Source of the DNA: Streptomyces sp. NBC_01276
GTDB lineage: Bacteria > Actinomycetota > Actinomycetes > Streptomycetales > Streptomycetaceae
Length of the DNA stretch: 64,000 bases
Assembly (NCBI RefSeq): GCF_041435355.1
Contig: NZ_CP108442.1
Coordinates: 806,001-870,000, forward strand
Direction of reading: 5' to 3'
Part shown: positions 36,398-44,767 of the stretch, one piece after another
How the letters are laid out: each line of letters begins with the position of its first letter
Numbering within the stretch: the stretch's first letter is position 1
Notes under the pieces: model-generated
What the model saw: the letters and a program-made list of their open reading frames with translations, nothing else
Told to the model about the DNA's origin: nothing
Databases searched by the model: none
Program-made: the position numbers and the translations under genes

Positions 36398-38197
36398 CTA
36401 CGGAAGCTGGATCGCGTTCCAGTCCCAGCCTGCGCCGGCGGGGACGGTAGTGCTGGAAGTGAAGGGCTGGATGTGGCCGGCGCCGTCCGCGAGGCCGGTG
36501 AACATCTTGATCGAGCCGTCGCCGAAGCGGTACATCATCGCGAGGTCGGTGCGGCGGTCCCCGTTGAAGTCACCCGAAACGACCTTCATGGAGGCACGGT
36601 CCCAGCTGCTGGCGGGGACGGTATAGCCGACCGTGAAGTCGCCGAAACCACCACCGGTGTTGCCGAGAGCGGTGTAGAAGCCAATCGAGCTGTCGGCGTG
36701 GTAGTAGGTCATGATCGCGTCGGCTCGGCCGTCACCGTTGGCGTCGCCGGCGTGGAGCTCGATGGCGTTCCAGTCCCAGCCTGCGCCGGCGGGGACGGTA
36801 GTGCTGGAAGTGAAGGGCTGGATGTGACCGGCGCCGTCCGCGAGGCCGGTGAACATCTTGATCGAGCCGTCGCCGAAGCGGTACATCATCGCGAGGTCGG
36901 TGCGGCGGTCCCCGTTGAAGTCACCCGAAACGACCTTCATGGAGGCACGGTCCCAGCTGCTGGCGGGGACGGTATAGCCGACCGTGAAGTCGCCGAAACC
37001 ACCACCGGTGTTGCCGAGAGCGGTGTAGAAGCCAATCGAGCTGTCGGCGTGGTAGTAGGTCATGATCGCGTCGGCTCGGCCGTCACCGTTGGCGTCGCCG
37101 GCGTGGAGCTCGATGGCGTTCCAGTCCCAGCCTGCGCCGGCGGGGACGGTAGTGCTGGAAGTGAAGGGCTGGATGTGACCGGCGCCGTCCGCGAGGCCGG
37201 TGAACATCTTGATCGAGCCGTCGCCGAAGCGGTACATCATCGCGAGGTCGGTGCGGCGGTCCCCGTTGAAGTCACCCGAAACGACCTTCATGGAGGCACG
37301 GTCCCAGCTGCTGGCGGGGACGGTATAGCCGACCGTGAAGTCGCCGAAACCACCACCGGTGTTGCCGAGAGCGGTGTAGAAGCCAATCGAGCTGTCGGCG
37401 TGGTAGTAGGTCATTACGGCGTCCGACCGGCCGTCACCGTTCAGATCGTTCTGCACGCCAGGGCGGACCGTGTCCTGTATCCACTGGGTGAGGTCGTCGG
37501 TGCGGGTGGAGGTGGCGCCCGTGCGGGTCTCGGTCGCGGGGGTGCCGAGGCAGCCGCCCTGCCAGGAGCGGGAGTTGATGGCGGTGAGCTGGCCGGAGGC
37601 GTTGAGGAGCGGTCCGCCGGTGTCGCCCTTGCACAGGACGTCGGTGCCCTTGCCGGTGATGGCGAGGGTGGTGGACGTGGTGGAGTTGAGGGTGAAGATG
37701 CCGGTGTGGAGCTTGTCCGGTACCCACTCGGTCTTGGTGCGGCCGTACCCGGCCGCGGTGAGTTCGGTGTTAGCGGCCGGTGCGGTAGTTGCCAGGGGAG
37801 CCGGCTTGATGGTGGTGACGGCGGTGGCCAGCCGGACCAGGGCCGCGTCACGGTCGTCGCGCGGGGCGATATCGGTGATCTCGACGGTCTTGCCGTCGCT
37901 GAGCGTCGCGGTGGTCTTCAGGGCCGGCTTGCCCGCCGGGACCGGCGTACCGGGCGTGGCCGCGAAACAGCTCGCGGCCGTCAGCACCCAGAGGGGGTCG
38001 ACCAGTGTGCCCGTACACGCACGGGAGTCGGCCTCATCGCCGAGGTTGAGCTTCACGACGTTCGGGAGCTGGCCGGCGGCGGCCTCGGGGCCGGACACCG
38101 CCAGAGCGGGAGCCGAGGTGATCAGGCCTGCGCAGACCGCAATGGCGGTGACGAGCAGGCCGGAGATCCGCGCCGGGCGCGGGCGGGAAACGGGCAT
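36398..38197 (-). CDS. Secreted trypsin-fold pseudoprotease with VCBS/FG-GAP-like repeats
   Basis: 599 residues; ATG 38197 has GAAGGA 6 bases upstream. Signal peptide to about residue 34. The S1-like domain has Ser76 in place of His and Thr193 in place of Ser, as in its paralogues. After TQWIQDTVRPG come three 117-residue units, each with two blades: NGDGRADAIMTYYHADSSIG and NGDRRTDLAMMYRFGDGSIK. Six blades would suit a propeller. The repeats differ from those of pseudoprotease 2 although the protease domains are nearly identical, so the tail has been exchanged. Confidence 0.85.
   Translation of the reverse strand: MPVSRPRPARISGLLVTAIAVCAGLITSAPALAVSGPEAAAGQLPNVVKLNLGDEADSRACTGTLVDPLWVLTAASCFAATPGTPVPAGKPALKTTATLSDGKTVEITDIAPRDDRDAALVRLATAVTTIKPAPLATTAPAANTELTAAGYGRTKTEWVPDKLHTGIFTLNSTTSTTLAITGKGTDVLCKGDTGGPLLNASGQLTAINSRSWQGGCLGTPATETRTGATSTRTDDLTQWIQDTVRPGVQNDLNGDGRSDAVMTYYHADSSIGFYTALGNTGGGFGDFTVGYTVPASSWDRASMKVVSGDFNGDRRTDLAMMYRFGDGSIKMFTGLADGAGHIQPFTSSTTVPAGAGWDWNAIELHAGDANGDGRADAIMTYYHADSSIGFYTALGNTGGGFGDFTVGYTVPASSWDRASMKVVSGDFNGDRRTDLAMMYRFGDGSIKMFTGLADGAGHIQPFTSSTTVPAGAGWDWNAIELHAGDANGDGRADAIMTYYHADSSIGFYTALGNTGGGFGDFTVGYTVPASSWDRASMKVVSGDFNGDRRTDLAMMYRFGDGSIKMFTGLADGAGHIQPFTSSTTVPAGAGWDWNAIQLP
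36401..37453 (-). repeat. Three tandem 351-bp coding repeats
   Basis: The marker ttccagtcccagcctgcgcc recurs at 36417, 36768 and 37119, exactly 351 bp apart. The units are nearly identical in DNA, with only a few differences at the outer edges. Confidence 0.9.
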
Positions 38198-38278
38198 GGA
38201 GGTTCCTTCGGGTTGCACTGCGCGGCCGCAGGCGGCCCCCTGCGGCGCCGGAGGCGTCACGGGGGGTCGGCCCGGGTG

Positions 38279-39916
38279 TCAGAGGGTGCCAGCGAGGGAG
38301 ATGGAGCCGAGGGTTCCGGTGACGCTTCGGGCGGTGACCGGCGCGGTCGGGCCCCAGGTGCGGTCGGTGTGGCGGATCGTGTGCACGATCCGGTTGTCGG
38401 TGGTGGTCACGGCTACCTGGAGCTCTCCGTCCACCGTGCCGGCGGCGACGGACTTGGCCGTCACGGCGCCGAGGTAGTCCCGCAGGTCACCGAACGGCGC
38501 CCACGTGCCGTTGCCGTAGCGGACGGAGTGGTACTGCCTGGTGCCGTTCTCGGTGGCGACGACGATGTGCGCGTCGCCGCCCGCACCGGCCATGGCCACG
38601 GAGCTGATGGAGCCGGTGGTACCGGCGACACCGGCCACGTCGCCCCAGCCGGTCCAGTGGCCGGTGGTGGCGCGGACGGTGTGGAAGGCCTTGCCGCCGC
38701 TGACGGCGACGAGCTGCAGCTGGCCCCCGGCGCTGGCGGTGGCCACCGACGTGACGGCGCCGATGGGACCGACCGCGCCGGCGAGGTCCCCGAACGGGGT
38801 CCAGTTGCCGGCGGCGTTGCGCACGGTGTGGAACACCTTGCCGCCCGCGATGGCCACGACGTGGAGGTCGGTGCCGATGGACACCGTGGAGACCTGGGTG
38901 ATGCCACTCAGGCTGCTGGCCGCGGCGTTGACGTCGCCGAAGACGCCCCACGTTCCGTCCGCCTTGCGGATGGTGTGATGAAGGCGTCCGTCGCCGCCCA
39001 GCGCCACCACGTGGGTGTCGCGGTCGATGCCGGCGACGGCAGCCGTGCGTACGCCGCCGATGTTCCCCGCTTTGGACTGGACGTCGGTGAAGCCGGTCCA
39101 GGAGCCGTCGTTCAGCCTGATGCCCTGGTACAGCGTCGAATCGGCCTGCACGAGGGTCTCGGCCTTCCAGCCGGACGTCAGAGCCCGCACCCCCTGCACC
39201 CAGTCGGTGAGGTCGTCGATGCGCGCGGTAATGGCGCCCGTACGGGTCTCCGTCGCCGGTGCGCCCAGGCAACCACCCTGCCAGGAGCGGGAGTTGATGC
39301 CGATGAGCTCGCCGGAGGCGTTGAGGAGCGGGCCGCCGGTGTCGCCCTTGCAGAGCGCGTCGGCGCCCTTGCCGGTGATGCTGTACGTGGCGGCGTCGGT
39401 GGTGTCGAGCGTGAAGGTGCCGGTGTGGAGTTTGCCCGGCACCCAGTCGGACTTCGTACGGCCGAACCCGGCCGCGGTCAGCTCCGCTCCGGCGGCCGGG
39501 GCGGCGGTGGCGCGCTTGATGCCCGCGATGCCGGCGGCCGGGGTCGCGAGGCGGGCGAGGACCAGGTCGCGGTCGGTACGGGGTGCCAGGTCGACGACCT
39601 CGACGGCCTTGCCGTCACTGAGGGTGGCGGTGCTCTTCAGCGCGGGCTTGCCGGCCGGAACCGGCGTACCGGGGGTGGCGGCGAAACAGCTGGCAGCGGT
39701 GGCGATCCATGTCTGGTCGACCAGGATTCCGGTGCAGGCGCGGGAGTTCGCCTCGTCGCCGATGTTCAGCTTCACCACGGAGGCGAGTTGTCCGGCCGCG
39801 GCTTCGGGACCGGTCACGGCGAAAGCGGGCACTGCGGTGATCAGGCCGGCCGAGACCGCGGTGGCGGAGAGGAGCAGGCTGCTGATTCGCGTGGTACGCG
39901 AACGAGAAAGGGACAT
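38279..39916 (-). CDS. Secreted trypsin-fold pseudoprotease with propeller-like C-terminal domain
   Basis: 545 residues from ATG 39916 (GAAGGA about 7 bases upstream). Signal peptide to about residue 33. The S1-like domain has Ser76 (WIATAASCFA) for His, Asp117 kept and Thr193 (KGDTGGPLLN) for Ser. Residues about 250-545 contain five or six units of about 50 residues with the pattern H-V-V-A-x-GG-K-V-F-H-T-V-R-x4-W-x-P-F-GD. This resembles PLL/tachylectin-type beta-propeller lectins. It lies 81 bp before pseudoprotease 3 on the same strand, so the two may be co-transcribed. Confidence 0.85.
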   Translation of the reverse strand: MSLSRSRTTRISSLLLSATAVSAGLITAVPAFAVTGPEAAAGQLASVVKLNIGDEANSRACTGILVDQTWIATAASCFAATPGTPVPAGKPALKSTATLSDGKAVEVVDLAPRTDRDLVLARLATPAAGIAGIKRATAAPAAGAELTAAGFGRTKSDWVPGKLHTGTFTLDTTDAATYSITGKGADALCKGDTGGPLLNASGELIGINSRSWQGGCLGAPATETRTGAITARIDDLTDWVQGVRALTSGWKAETLVQADSTLYQGIRLNDGSWTGFTDVQSKAGNIGGVRTAAVAGIDRDTHVVALGGDGRLHHTIRKADGTWGVFGDVNAAASSLSGITQVSTVSIGTDLHVVAIAGGKVFHTVRNAAGNWTPFGDLAGAVGPIGAVTSVATASAGGQLQLVAVSGGKAFHTVRATTGHWTGWGDVAGVAGTTGSISSVAMAGAGGDAHIVVATENGTRQYHSVRYGNGTWAPFGDLRDYLGAVTAKSVAAGTVDGELQVAVTTTDNRIVHTIRHTDRTWGPTAPVTARSVTGTLGSISLAGTL

Positions 39917-40099
39917 GCATGTTCCTTCGGTTGAGCAGGTGGGTGGGAAACCGACCGAAACTCTGTCTCGATTGCTTCACCGGCCGTATGGAACCGCCGT
40001 GCGCGCTGCCGGATTTCACGGTCGCCAAAAGACCGGAGACGAGGTGACGAAAGGGGCTTCATCTCGGCGAGGCATATGCGCCTCGGTGTGGCGCGGATA

Positions 40100-40618
40100 T
40101 TACTTTGCCGTGCGGATTTCCATGAGCATGAAGTCGCGGCCCTGCTCGTCGGCGCTCTCGCCGACCGGCGTCCAGGCGTTCTTGTTCACGTCGAACTTCT
40201 TCTGCTCGGTACCCGTGGTCATGTCGACCTGGGCCGAGTAGCTGTTGCCCTTGACCGCGAAGACCGCGGGGATCTCCAGGGTCAGGTATCCGCTGGCGCC
40301 GGTGACGCGGAAACAGATCTTGTCGTTTGCACGGGACCAGACCTCCAGCAGGTCGGTCGCGCTCGCACAGTCCGCCAGCACGATGTGACCGTCACCTCGC
40401 TTCAGGGTGATGCCCCGCTCCGCCAGGATCTTGTCGGCGTTCGGATAACCGAAGTCCTCGATCGCGTAACCGGGACCCTCGTCCGCGACGGAACCCATCG
40501 CCGAGGCGCCGACCGGCGCGCCCGTTCCGGCGACTCCGCCCGCGACCGCGAGCCACGCCAGGGCACCCGCCCCCAGAGCCGCGCCAACAGCGCTGAGCAT
40601 CGTCTTCCGTGCCTTCAT
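40100..40618 (-). CDS. Small secreted protein, copy 3
   Basis: 172 residues from ATG 40618. Identical to copy 1 over nearly the whole protein, signal region included apart from a few N-terminal residues (MKARKTMLSAVGAALGAGAL) and the ending RTAK instead of RTTK. It lies on the opposite strand, so copies 1 and 3 form a roughly 490-bp inverted repeat bracketing the whole pseudoprotease cluster. It is separated from pseudoprotease 4 by 183 bp. Confidence 0.8.
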   Translation of the reverse strand: MKARKTMLSAVGAALGAGALAWLAVAGGVAGTGAPVGASAMGSVADEGPGYAIEDFGYPNADKILAERGITLKRGDGHIVLADCASATDLLEVWSRANDKICFRVTGASGYLTLEIPAVFAVKGNSYSAQVDMTTGTEQKKFDVNKNAWTPVGESADEQGRDFMLMEIRTAK

Positions 40619-41207
40619 CACTGTCCTATCCGTCGGTTCGGGAGAGCCCCGAAGCAATGGGTCAAAGCGGAAGAGAAGGCCGCCGTACGGCGCGGATGGA
40701 TGAACGCGTACATGAGTCCATCGCCCCGCGGAAGCCCCCCGCTCCCGGAATGAGCGTAACTGCACGTTCGGTTTTCGATAACCCCGGAAGAAGTCGGGGT
40801 TACGGACTCGGCGGCGGTAAGGGCGGCCGTCGAGAGCCCTCCATATGTAAACACTCGGCTTGAATTTTCGTCCAACGACATCGAAGTGACGTGCGCCACA
40901 TCTGGGATTGCAGAGGCCTCGGAGCGTGGGGTTCCGAAAGTGTCATTCCGGAGCATCGGAATGCCTTATTCCGAAGCATCTGCATAAATTGTTTCGGAGT
41001 GCCGTATTCCAGGAATGCAGCCCGGCCGAATGATTCCCCAAGATGGGCATGGCGGCGCGAGTCCCGGGAGGCCGGACCCCAGCCATGCGGTGAAGCCGGT
41101 TCCGAGGCCCACGGGGAGCCCGCCCCGGTACGAGCACTCCCGGCCGGATCCTTCGAGCAGCCCGCCAGGCCGCTGACGACGACGGGGTCCCTGTCGGGCG
41201 GGGACCC
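40619..41207. promoter_or_regulatory. Gene-free, AT-richer gap upstream of copy 3
   Basis: No supported gene is seen. At 40945-40973 are three linked half-sites, ATTCCG-6-CGGAAT-5-ATTCCG, giving two overlapping dyads. Further TTCCG/TTTCGG-like copies surround them. This pattern and its recurrence upstream of copies 1 and 2 suggest an operator for the secreted cluster. A GGGGTCCC...GGGGACCCC hairpin at about 41184-41208 may be a terminator or leader. Confidence 0.4.
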
Positions 41208-41251
41208 CGTCAAAATCTCATGGCCGTCGCATCAGCAGCACATCAGGGTCC
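41208..41251 (+). promoter_or_regulatory. Four-step 11-bp half-site array
   Basis: CGTCA (41208), CATGG (41219), CATCA (41230) and CATCA (41241) are exactly 11 bp apart and begin 79 bp before ATG 41287. Both number and distance match the array before the intact paralogue at 26681. Confidence 0.5.
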
Positions 41252-41286
41252 CGCACCAGCGCTTCAGTCGGCCCAACGTGGCGCTC

Positions 41287-41774
41287 ATGGAACGAGGCTT
41301 CGCACAAGACACCCACTGGGCCGGTGAGCTGCGCTCGGCGATCGGGGTCGCGTTCCTCCTCTTCACTGTCCTGATCACCCTGGACGCGGGCCTGGGCGAG
41401 CTCGACGTGACCCGCGGCCTGCTCTGGACCGGCCTGGCCGGGCTGGTCTTCGTGATCCTGGTTCCGTCGCGGGTCTCGGTGCGTCCGGGCTGCTGAGCAA
41501 GCGCGGAGTACTGGTGGAGGAAACAGTCCGTACCGACTCCCTGATCTCGGTCCGGTGGAACGACGGGGTGGCCCAGCGGATGGTCCTCCGCGACACGGAG
41601 GGAAGCCGGGTCGAGATCGACCCGACCGTCCTGATCCGGAACCCCGCGATGTGGCACCTCCTCGACATGGACGCCCGCACATCGATCCGGGGCGGCACCC
41701 TGCTGAGCGGCGCGGCCGCCCTGCGTGAACTGTCGGAGCGCATCGACGGCCGTGCGTGGGGAGCCCGCTCCGCT
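41287..41774 (+). pseudogene. Frameshifted paralogue of the 26681 membrane protein
   Basis: From ATG 41287 the frame reads THWAGELRSAIGVAFLLFTV and on to SRVSVRPGC, then TGA at 41494. The next frame continues the same protein (LLSKRGVLVEETVRTDSLIS; RVEIDPTVLIRNPAMWHLLD). Alignment with the intact gene (RPGRLSARG against RPG-LLSKRG) places a single-base deletion near 41489. The C-terminus (ERIDGRAWGARSAS) runs into IS3-like sequence. A sequencing error could also explain the shift. Confidence 0.8.
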
Positions 41775-42215
41775 TCGTTACGCCGGTTCAGAGCGTACGC
41801 GGGCATCACCGAGCTGAAGGCCGCGCGGGCAAAGGGCTTGAAGTCGCCGGGCCGCGACCGGTCCCGCCCGGGCACCGCGTGGCAGGCGTCCACGACGAGG
41901 TACGTCAGCGGCATCGCCTGCCTGACCTTCGCCGGCGGGAAGATCTGCCACCTCGCGGCCGTGATCGACCTGCGCTCACGCCGCCTGGCCGGCTGGGCGA
42001 TCACCGGCCGCACTGCGTACCTCGCAGGTCATCGACGCCCTGACGGCGGGCCGAGAGGCCCCGCGGCAGCCCCTCCGGGGCGATCATGCACACCGCCCAC
42101 AGAACCCAGTGCACGAACGGGCGCTCGCAGAAGCCTGCCGCACGCAGGCTCCCCTCGCGCCGGGCCCGACGCGTCGTGCTGCAGGCCTGGCCCGCACGAA
42201 ACCTGACCCACGCCG
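41775..42215 (+). mobile_element. Degenerate IS3-family transposase (OrfB) remnant
   Basis: The plus strand shows YAGITELKAARAKGLKSPGR, then TAWQASTTRYVSGIACLTFA and AAVIDLRSRRLAGWAI. This is the integrase core DxTY...ATVIDL-SRR-VGWAI with DxTY lost. In a shifted frame IMHTAHRTQCTNG corresponds to the IMHTDHGSQYTS motif. Several frameshifts and missing acidic residues make it inactive. It joins directly to the truncated membrane-protein pseudogene. Confidence 0.65.
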
Positions 42216-42408
42216 CCCACCGTGTTTGAGATGCGGCTGCGGTCAAAGGCCGACGCATCAGCTTGAGTGCTCTGGGCCTACTGTCCGACCTCCGGATGAT
42301 CGGATCGAGCGCAAAGTATGACGCATCGGGCATCTCGGTGCAGTCATGCTGGTGTCAGTTGAGGTTGCCCAACCGGCGAACTCTGAGGACCCCCAGCACG
42401 AGGAAACA

Positions 42409-42678
42409 ATGATGAATCCGCAGCTTGCACACCAGATGACACTTGCCGCTACGGGCGAGAACGCGGTTGGAATCGCAGCCGTGGTCGTGGTCGTGGCCGT
42501 CGGTATCGCCTACGCGGTGTTGTTCATCGGGGCCCTGGTCAGCATCGCCAGGTCTGGTCTCACCGGAGCGATGAAGCTGGCCTGGGCCGCTTTCGCCGTC
42601 GTGGCCCCCTTCCTCGGGAGCGTGATCTGGTTCCTCATTGGCCGTCGCGACGCCCAACGCCAGCCGCGTACGGTCTGA
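42409..42678 (+). CDS. PLDc_N domain small membrane protein
   Basis: 89 residues; ATG 42409 has GAGGA 5 bases upstream (the second codon is also ATG). Two membrane spans (GIAAVVVVVAVGIAYAVLFI; KLAWAAFAVVAPFLGSVIWF) end in LIGRRDAQRQ. The W-x6-P-F-x-G-x-x-x-W-F-L-x-G-R-R pattern is the PLDc_N (cardiolipin-synthase N-terminal) motif. Stand-alone members are common in actinobacteria; their function is unknown. Confidence 0.8.
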   Translation: MMNPQLAHQMTLAATGENAVGIAAVVVVVAVGIAYAVLFIGALVSIARSGLTGAMKLAWAAFAVVAPFLGSVIWFLIGRRDAQRQPRTV

Positions 42679-43055
42679 TCCCGGGTGATGAGTCTCGTCT
42701 CCTTGGCGAAGGCCGCGGGCTCTGCCCTCGGATCCTGGGCACTCGCATCACTTGGATCTTGAGTCCAGGAGAACGACGGTAGCCGCTGACCTGCGGGACC
42801 GTGGTGCAGGACGCGCCCGTCCTCGCGACCCGGTTGCCCTGGTCGAACAGGTCCTGAACGCCCCGGGTGGGCAAGGCCGCTTTCAGGTCGGTCACGTGGC
42901 GGCTCAGAAGCCGTATCTCAACCGCTCATGGAACGTGCAGGTCGAACAGGTTTCCCGCTGGGGTGATCTTCCCGTGGTGCGCGCATGAAGTCAGGGCCTC
43001 TCGGTAGCTCGGGGATGCGAATCCGACCGAGCAGTACCGGGAGGCCCTGCTGTCC
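42679..43055. repeat. Gap with imperfect inverted repeat at 42992-43049
   Basis: CAGGGCCTCTCGGTAGCTCG (from 42992) and the complement of 43027-43049 match except for one substitution and a 2-base insertion. This gives a stem of about 20 bp just before the IS5-like frame. It could be an IS end or a leader hairpin. The rest of the gap shows no gene I can support. Confidence 0.45.
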
Positions 43056-43583
43056 TTGTTGTACGCGTCCGAGTCCATCCAGTTCGACTCGGCCGCACCA
43101 TCGGTTGATTGCCTCGCGCACGTGTACGGCAACGCGGCCGACCATCCCGATCGGGTGCGCCGGTATCCGTCGGACATGACGGACGGGGAGTGGGCGGCCG
43201 TGCGGCCGTTGTTGCCGGTGCCGGCCTGGCTGCAGGGGCGGGGAGGGCAGCCCGAGGGCTACTGCCACCGGCGGATGTTGGACGCGATCCGGTACCTGGT
43301 CGCGGGCGGGATTTCCTGGCGGGCGATGCCGGCGGACTTCCCCGCCTGGGGCCGGGTCTACGCCTTCTTCCGCCGCTGGCGCGAGCACGGGCTGAGCGCC
43401 GAGTTCCACGACCGGCTGCGCGGGAAGGTCCGGATGCGCGAGGGCCGCGAGGCGGAGCCCACGGCAGGGATCACCGACGCGCAGTCGGGGCGGGCCGCAG
43501 CGACCGTGCCGGCCGCTTCACGCGGCTACACCGGCGGCCTCGTCGACTGGCCGGAGGCCGTCGCGGCACGTCCGGCAGCCTGA
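43056..43583 (+). mobile_element. Truncated IS5-family transposase
   Basis: The readable N-terminal part has the IS5/IS1182-like opening YPSDMTDGEWAAVRPLLPVP, then HRRMLDAIRYLVAGGISWRA, MPADFPAWGRVYAFFRRW and TAGITDAQSGRAAATVPAAS. The DDE core that should follow (about 150 residues) is missing; the frame ends after RGYTGGLVDWPEA. It abuts a pirin fragment on the other strand, so a deletion joined them. Confidence 0.7.
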
Positions 43584-43712
43584 GATGAGGAGCCGGAAAC
43601 GGAGGGCCGTCGTAGCCCTTCACCTCGCCCAATCGGGACCCGTTCATCCAGTCTTCCCGGGCTTGCGCGATATCGTCGTGTGACCGTCCGATCCAGTTCC
43701 AGAACCATTGGA
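43583..43712 (-). pseudogene. Pirin C-terminal fragment
   Basis: The reverse strand reads QWFWNWIGRSHDDIAQARED, WMNGSRLGEVKGYDGPPFPA, matching the pirin C-terminal segment (WWNF-G-R-xxEEI--RE-W---RFGEV-GYDG--LPAP). The whole N-terminal cupin domain is absent, and the fragment ends at the IS5 remnant. Confidence 0.6.
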
Positions 43713-43924
43713 TCCTTCGGCATTGCCGCAGGTCAGAGCGTTACGAGTCCCTGGAAGTCAGCAAAAGTCAGCATCGGAGCACTCAACCACGGGTCTGACC
43801 AGGGGGATTTATTCCTTCCGGAACTGGATCGGCGTGGTTCCGCCGCCCCGCTTACCCGGCGACAGCCCATGGCTGCATTCGTGGCAGCCTGGGCGGATCT
43901 GGCCAGGCCCGGCAGCGTCGATGG

Positions 43925-44206
43925 TCACCAGGACGTCGCCACATAGTCGCGCCCATCCGCCACCAGCAGGCCCCGTTCGGGTGTGGGCGGGTCGGCGCCG
44001 TAGCCGAGGAAGCTCAGGCCGGAGACCGGGAGGATCCCGATGCCGAGTTCGAGTGCCAGCGGGGAGAGCAGCGGGCCCTGGGCGTGCGGCAGGACGTGTC
44101 GGGCGAGGATCCGGCGGCTGGCGCCCAGGGACCGGGCCGCCTCAACGAAGCCAGAGCGACAGGCTCGCAGCGTCTCGGCTCTCGTCACCCGGGCGAATGC
44201 AGGGGC
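43925..44206 (-). pseudogene. Dipeptide/oligopeptide ABC permease (DppC-like) fragment
   Basis: The reverse strand reads FVEAARSLGASRRILARHVL, PHAQGPLLSPLALELGIGIL, SGLSFLGYGADPPTPERGLL. This is the EAA loop (E-A-A-x-x-x-G-A-S-x9-H-V-L-P) and following span of a BPD-transport permease. Both ends are missing; it stops at RDYVATSW, where intact proteins continue for about 40 residues. Confidence 0.7.
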
Positions 44207-44618
44207 AGGAGGCAGCTGTTTTGTCGACGCGCATCTCGCATACCGGCATGGAGGCGTCGTGCGGGGCCCGGTCGGCGGTGATGAGCACGCTTGCGGTCAG
44301 TGGCGTGCCGCCGTATTCGGATGCCGCCGCCATCAGACGTGCTGCTGCTTCCGGGCCGGTCTTGGGCGGGATCACCAGCAGGTCCCAGCGGCCGGTGCCG
44401 TAGGACGGCAGCAGAAGCTTGTGCGGGTCGATCTCCGGGGTGAACCAGCCGACCTTCACCTTGTGCGGGATGACCGGCCAGTGCTCGGGGTTGACGGCGG
44501 CATGGGTGATGCGGCCCCACAGGGGGTCCAAGACATCAGTCTCCCGGGCGCTCTCGCGTGCGCCAGTGACGGATGTCGCGGAGCGGGCTGTTGCGACGCC
44601 GACGCTCACCGCGGCCAC
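44142..44618 (-). pseudogene. DUF5994 protein remnant
   Basis: The reverse strand reads VLDPLWGRITHAAVNPEHWP, HKVKVGWFTPEIDPHKLLLP, GRWDLLVIPPKTGPEAAARL: the core of the actinobacterial DUF5994 family. The expected N-terminal GAWWPRSRD motif survives only as TWWPR in another frame around 44640. The C-terminus runs into the ABC permease fragment. Frameshifted and probably non-functional. Confidence 0.6.
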
Positions 44619-44767
44619 CAGGTCACCTTGGTCTCTGGGTCGTCAATGCCGGGTCCTGCTCAGCCGGTGCTTGTGACCCGGCCTGCGGCCGCTGACCCGG
44701 CGGTGACGGCCTCCTCCGTCCCTTCGCCGTTCGAGGTCGATCTTCCGATCAGTTTCAGAACCAAGTC

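Noticed and set aside
35114..37453. Regular direct repeats considered as a CRISPR array
   Set aside because: Units are 171 and 351 bp, fully coding and without short-repeat/unique-spacer structure.
36308..39934. A 1208-codon plus-strand frame across pseudoproteases 3 and 4
   Set aside because: Antisense shadow crossing two real genes with signal peptides and clear S1 motifs on the minus strand.
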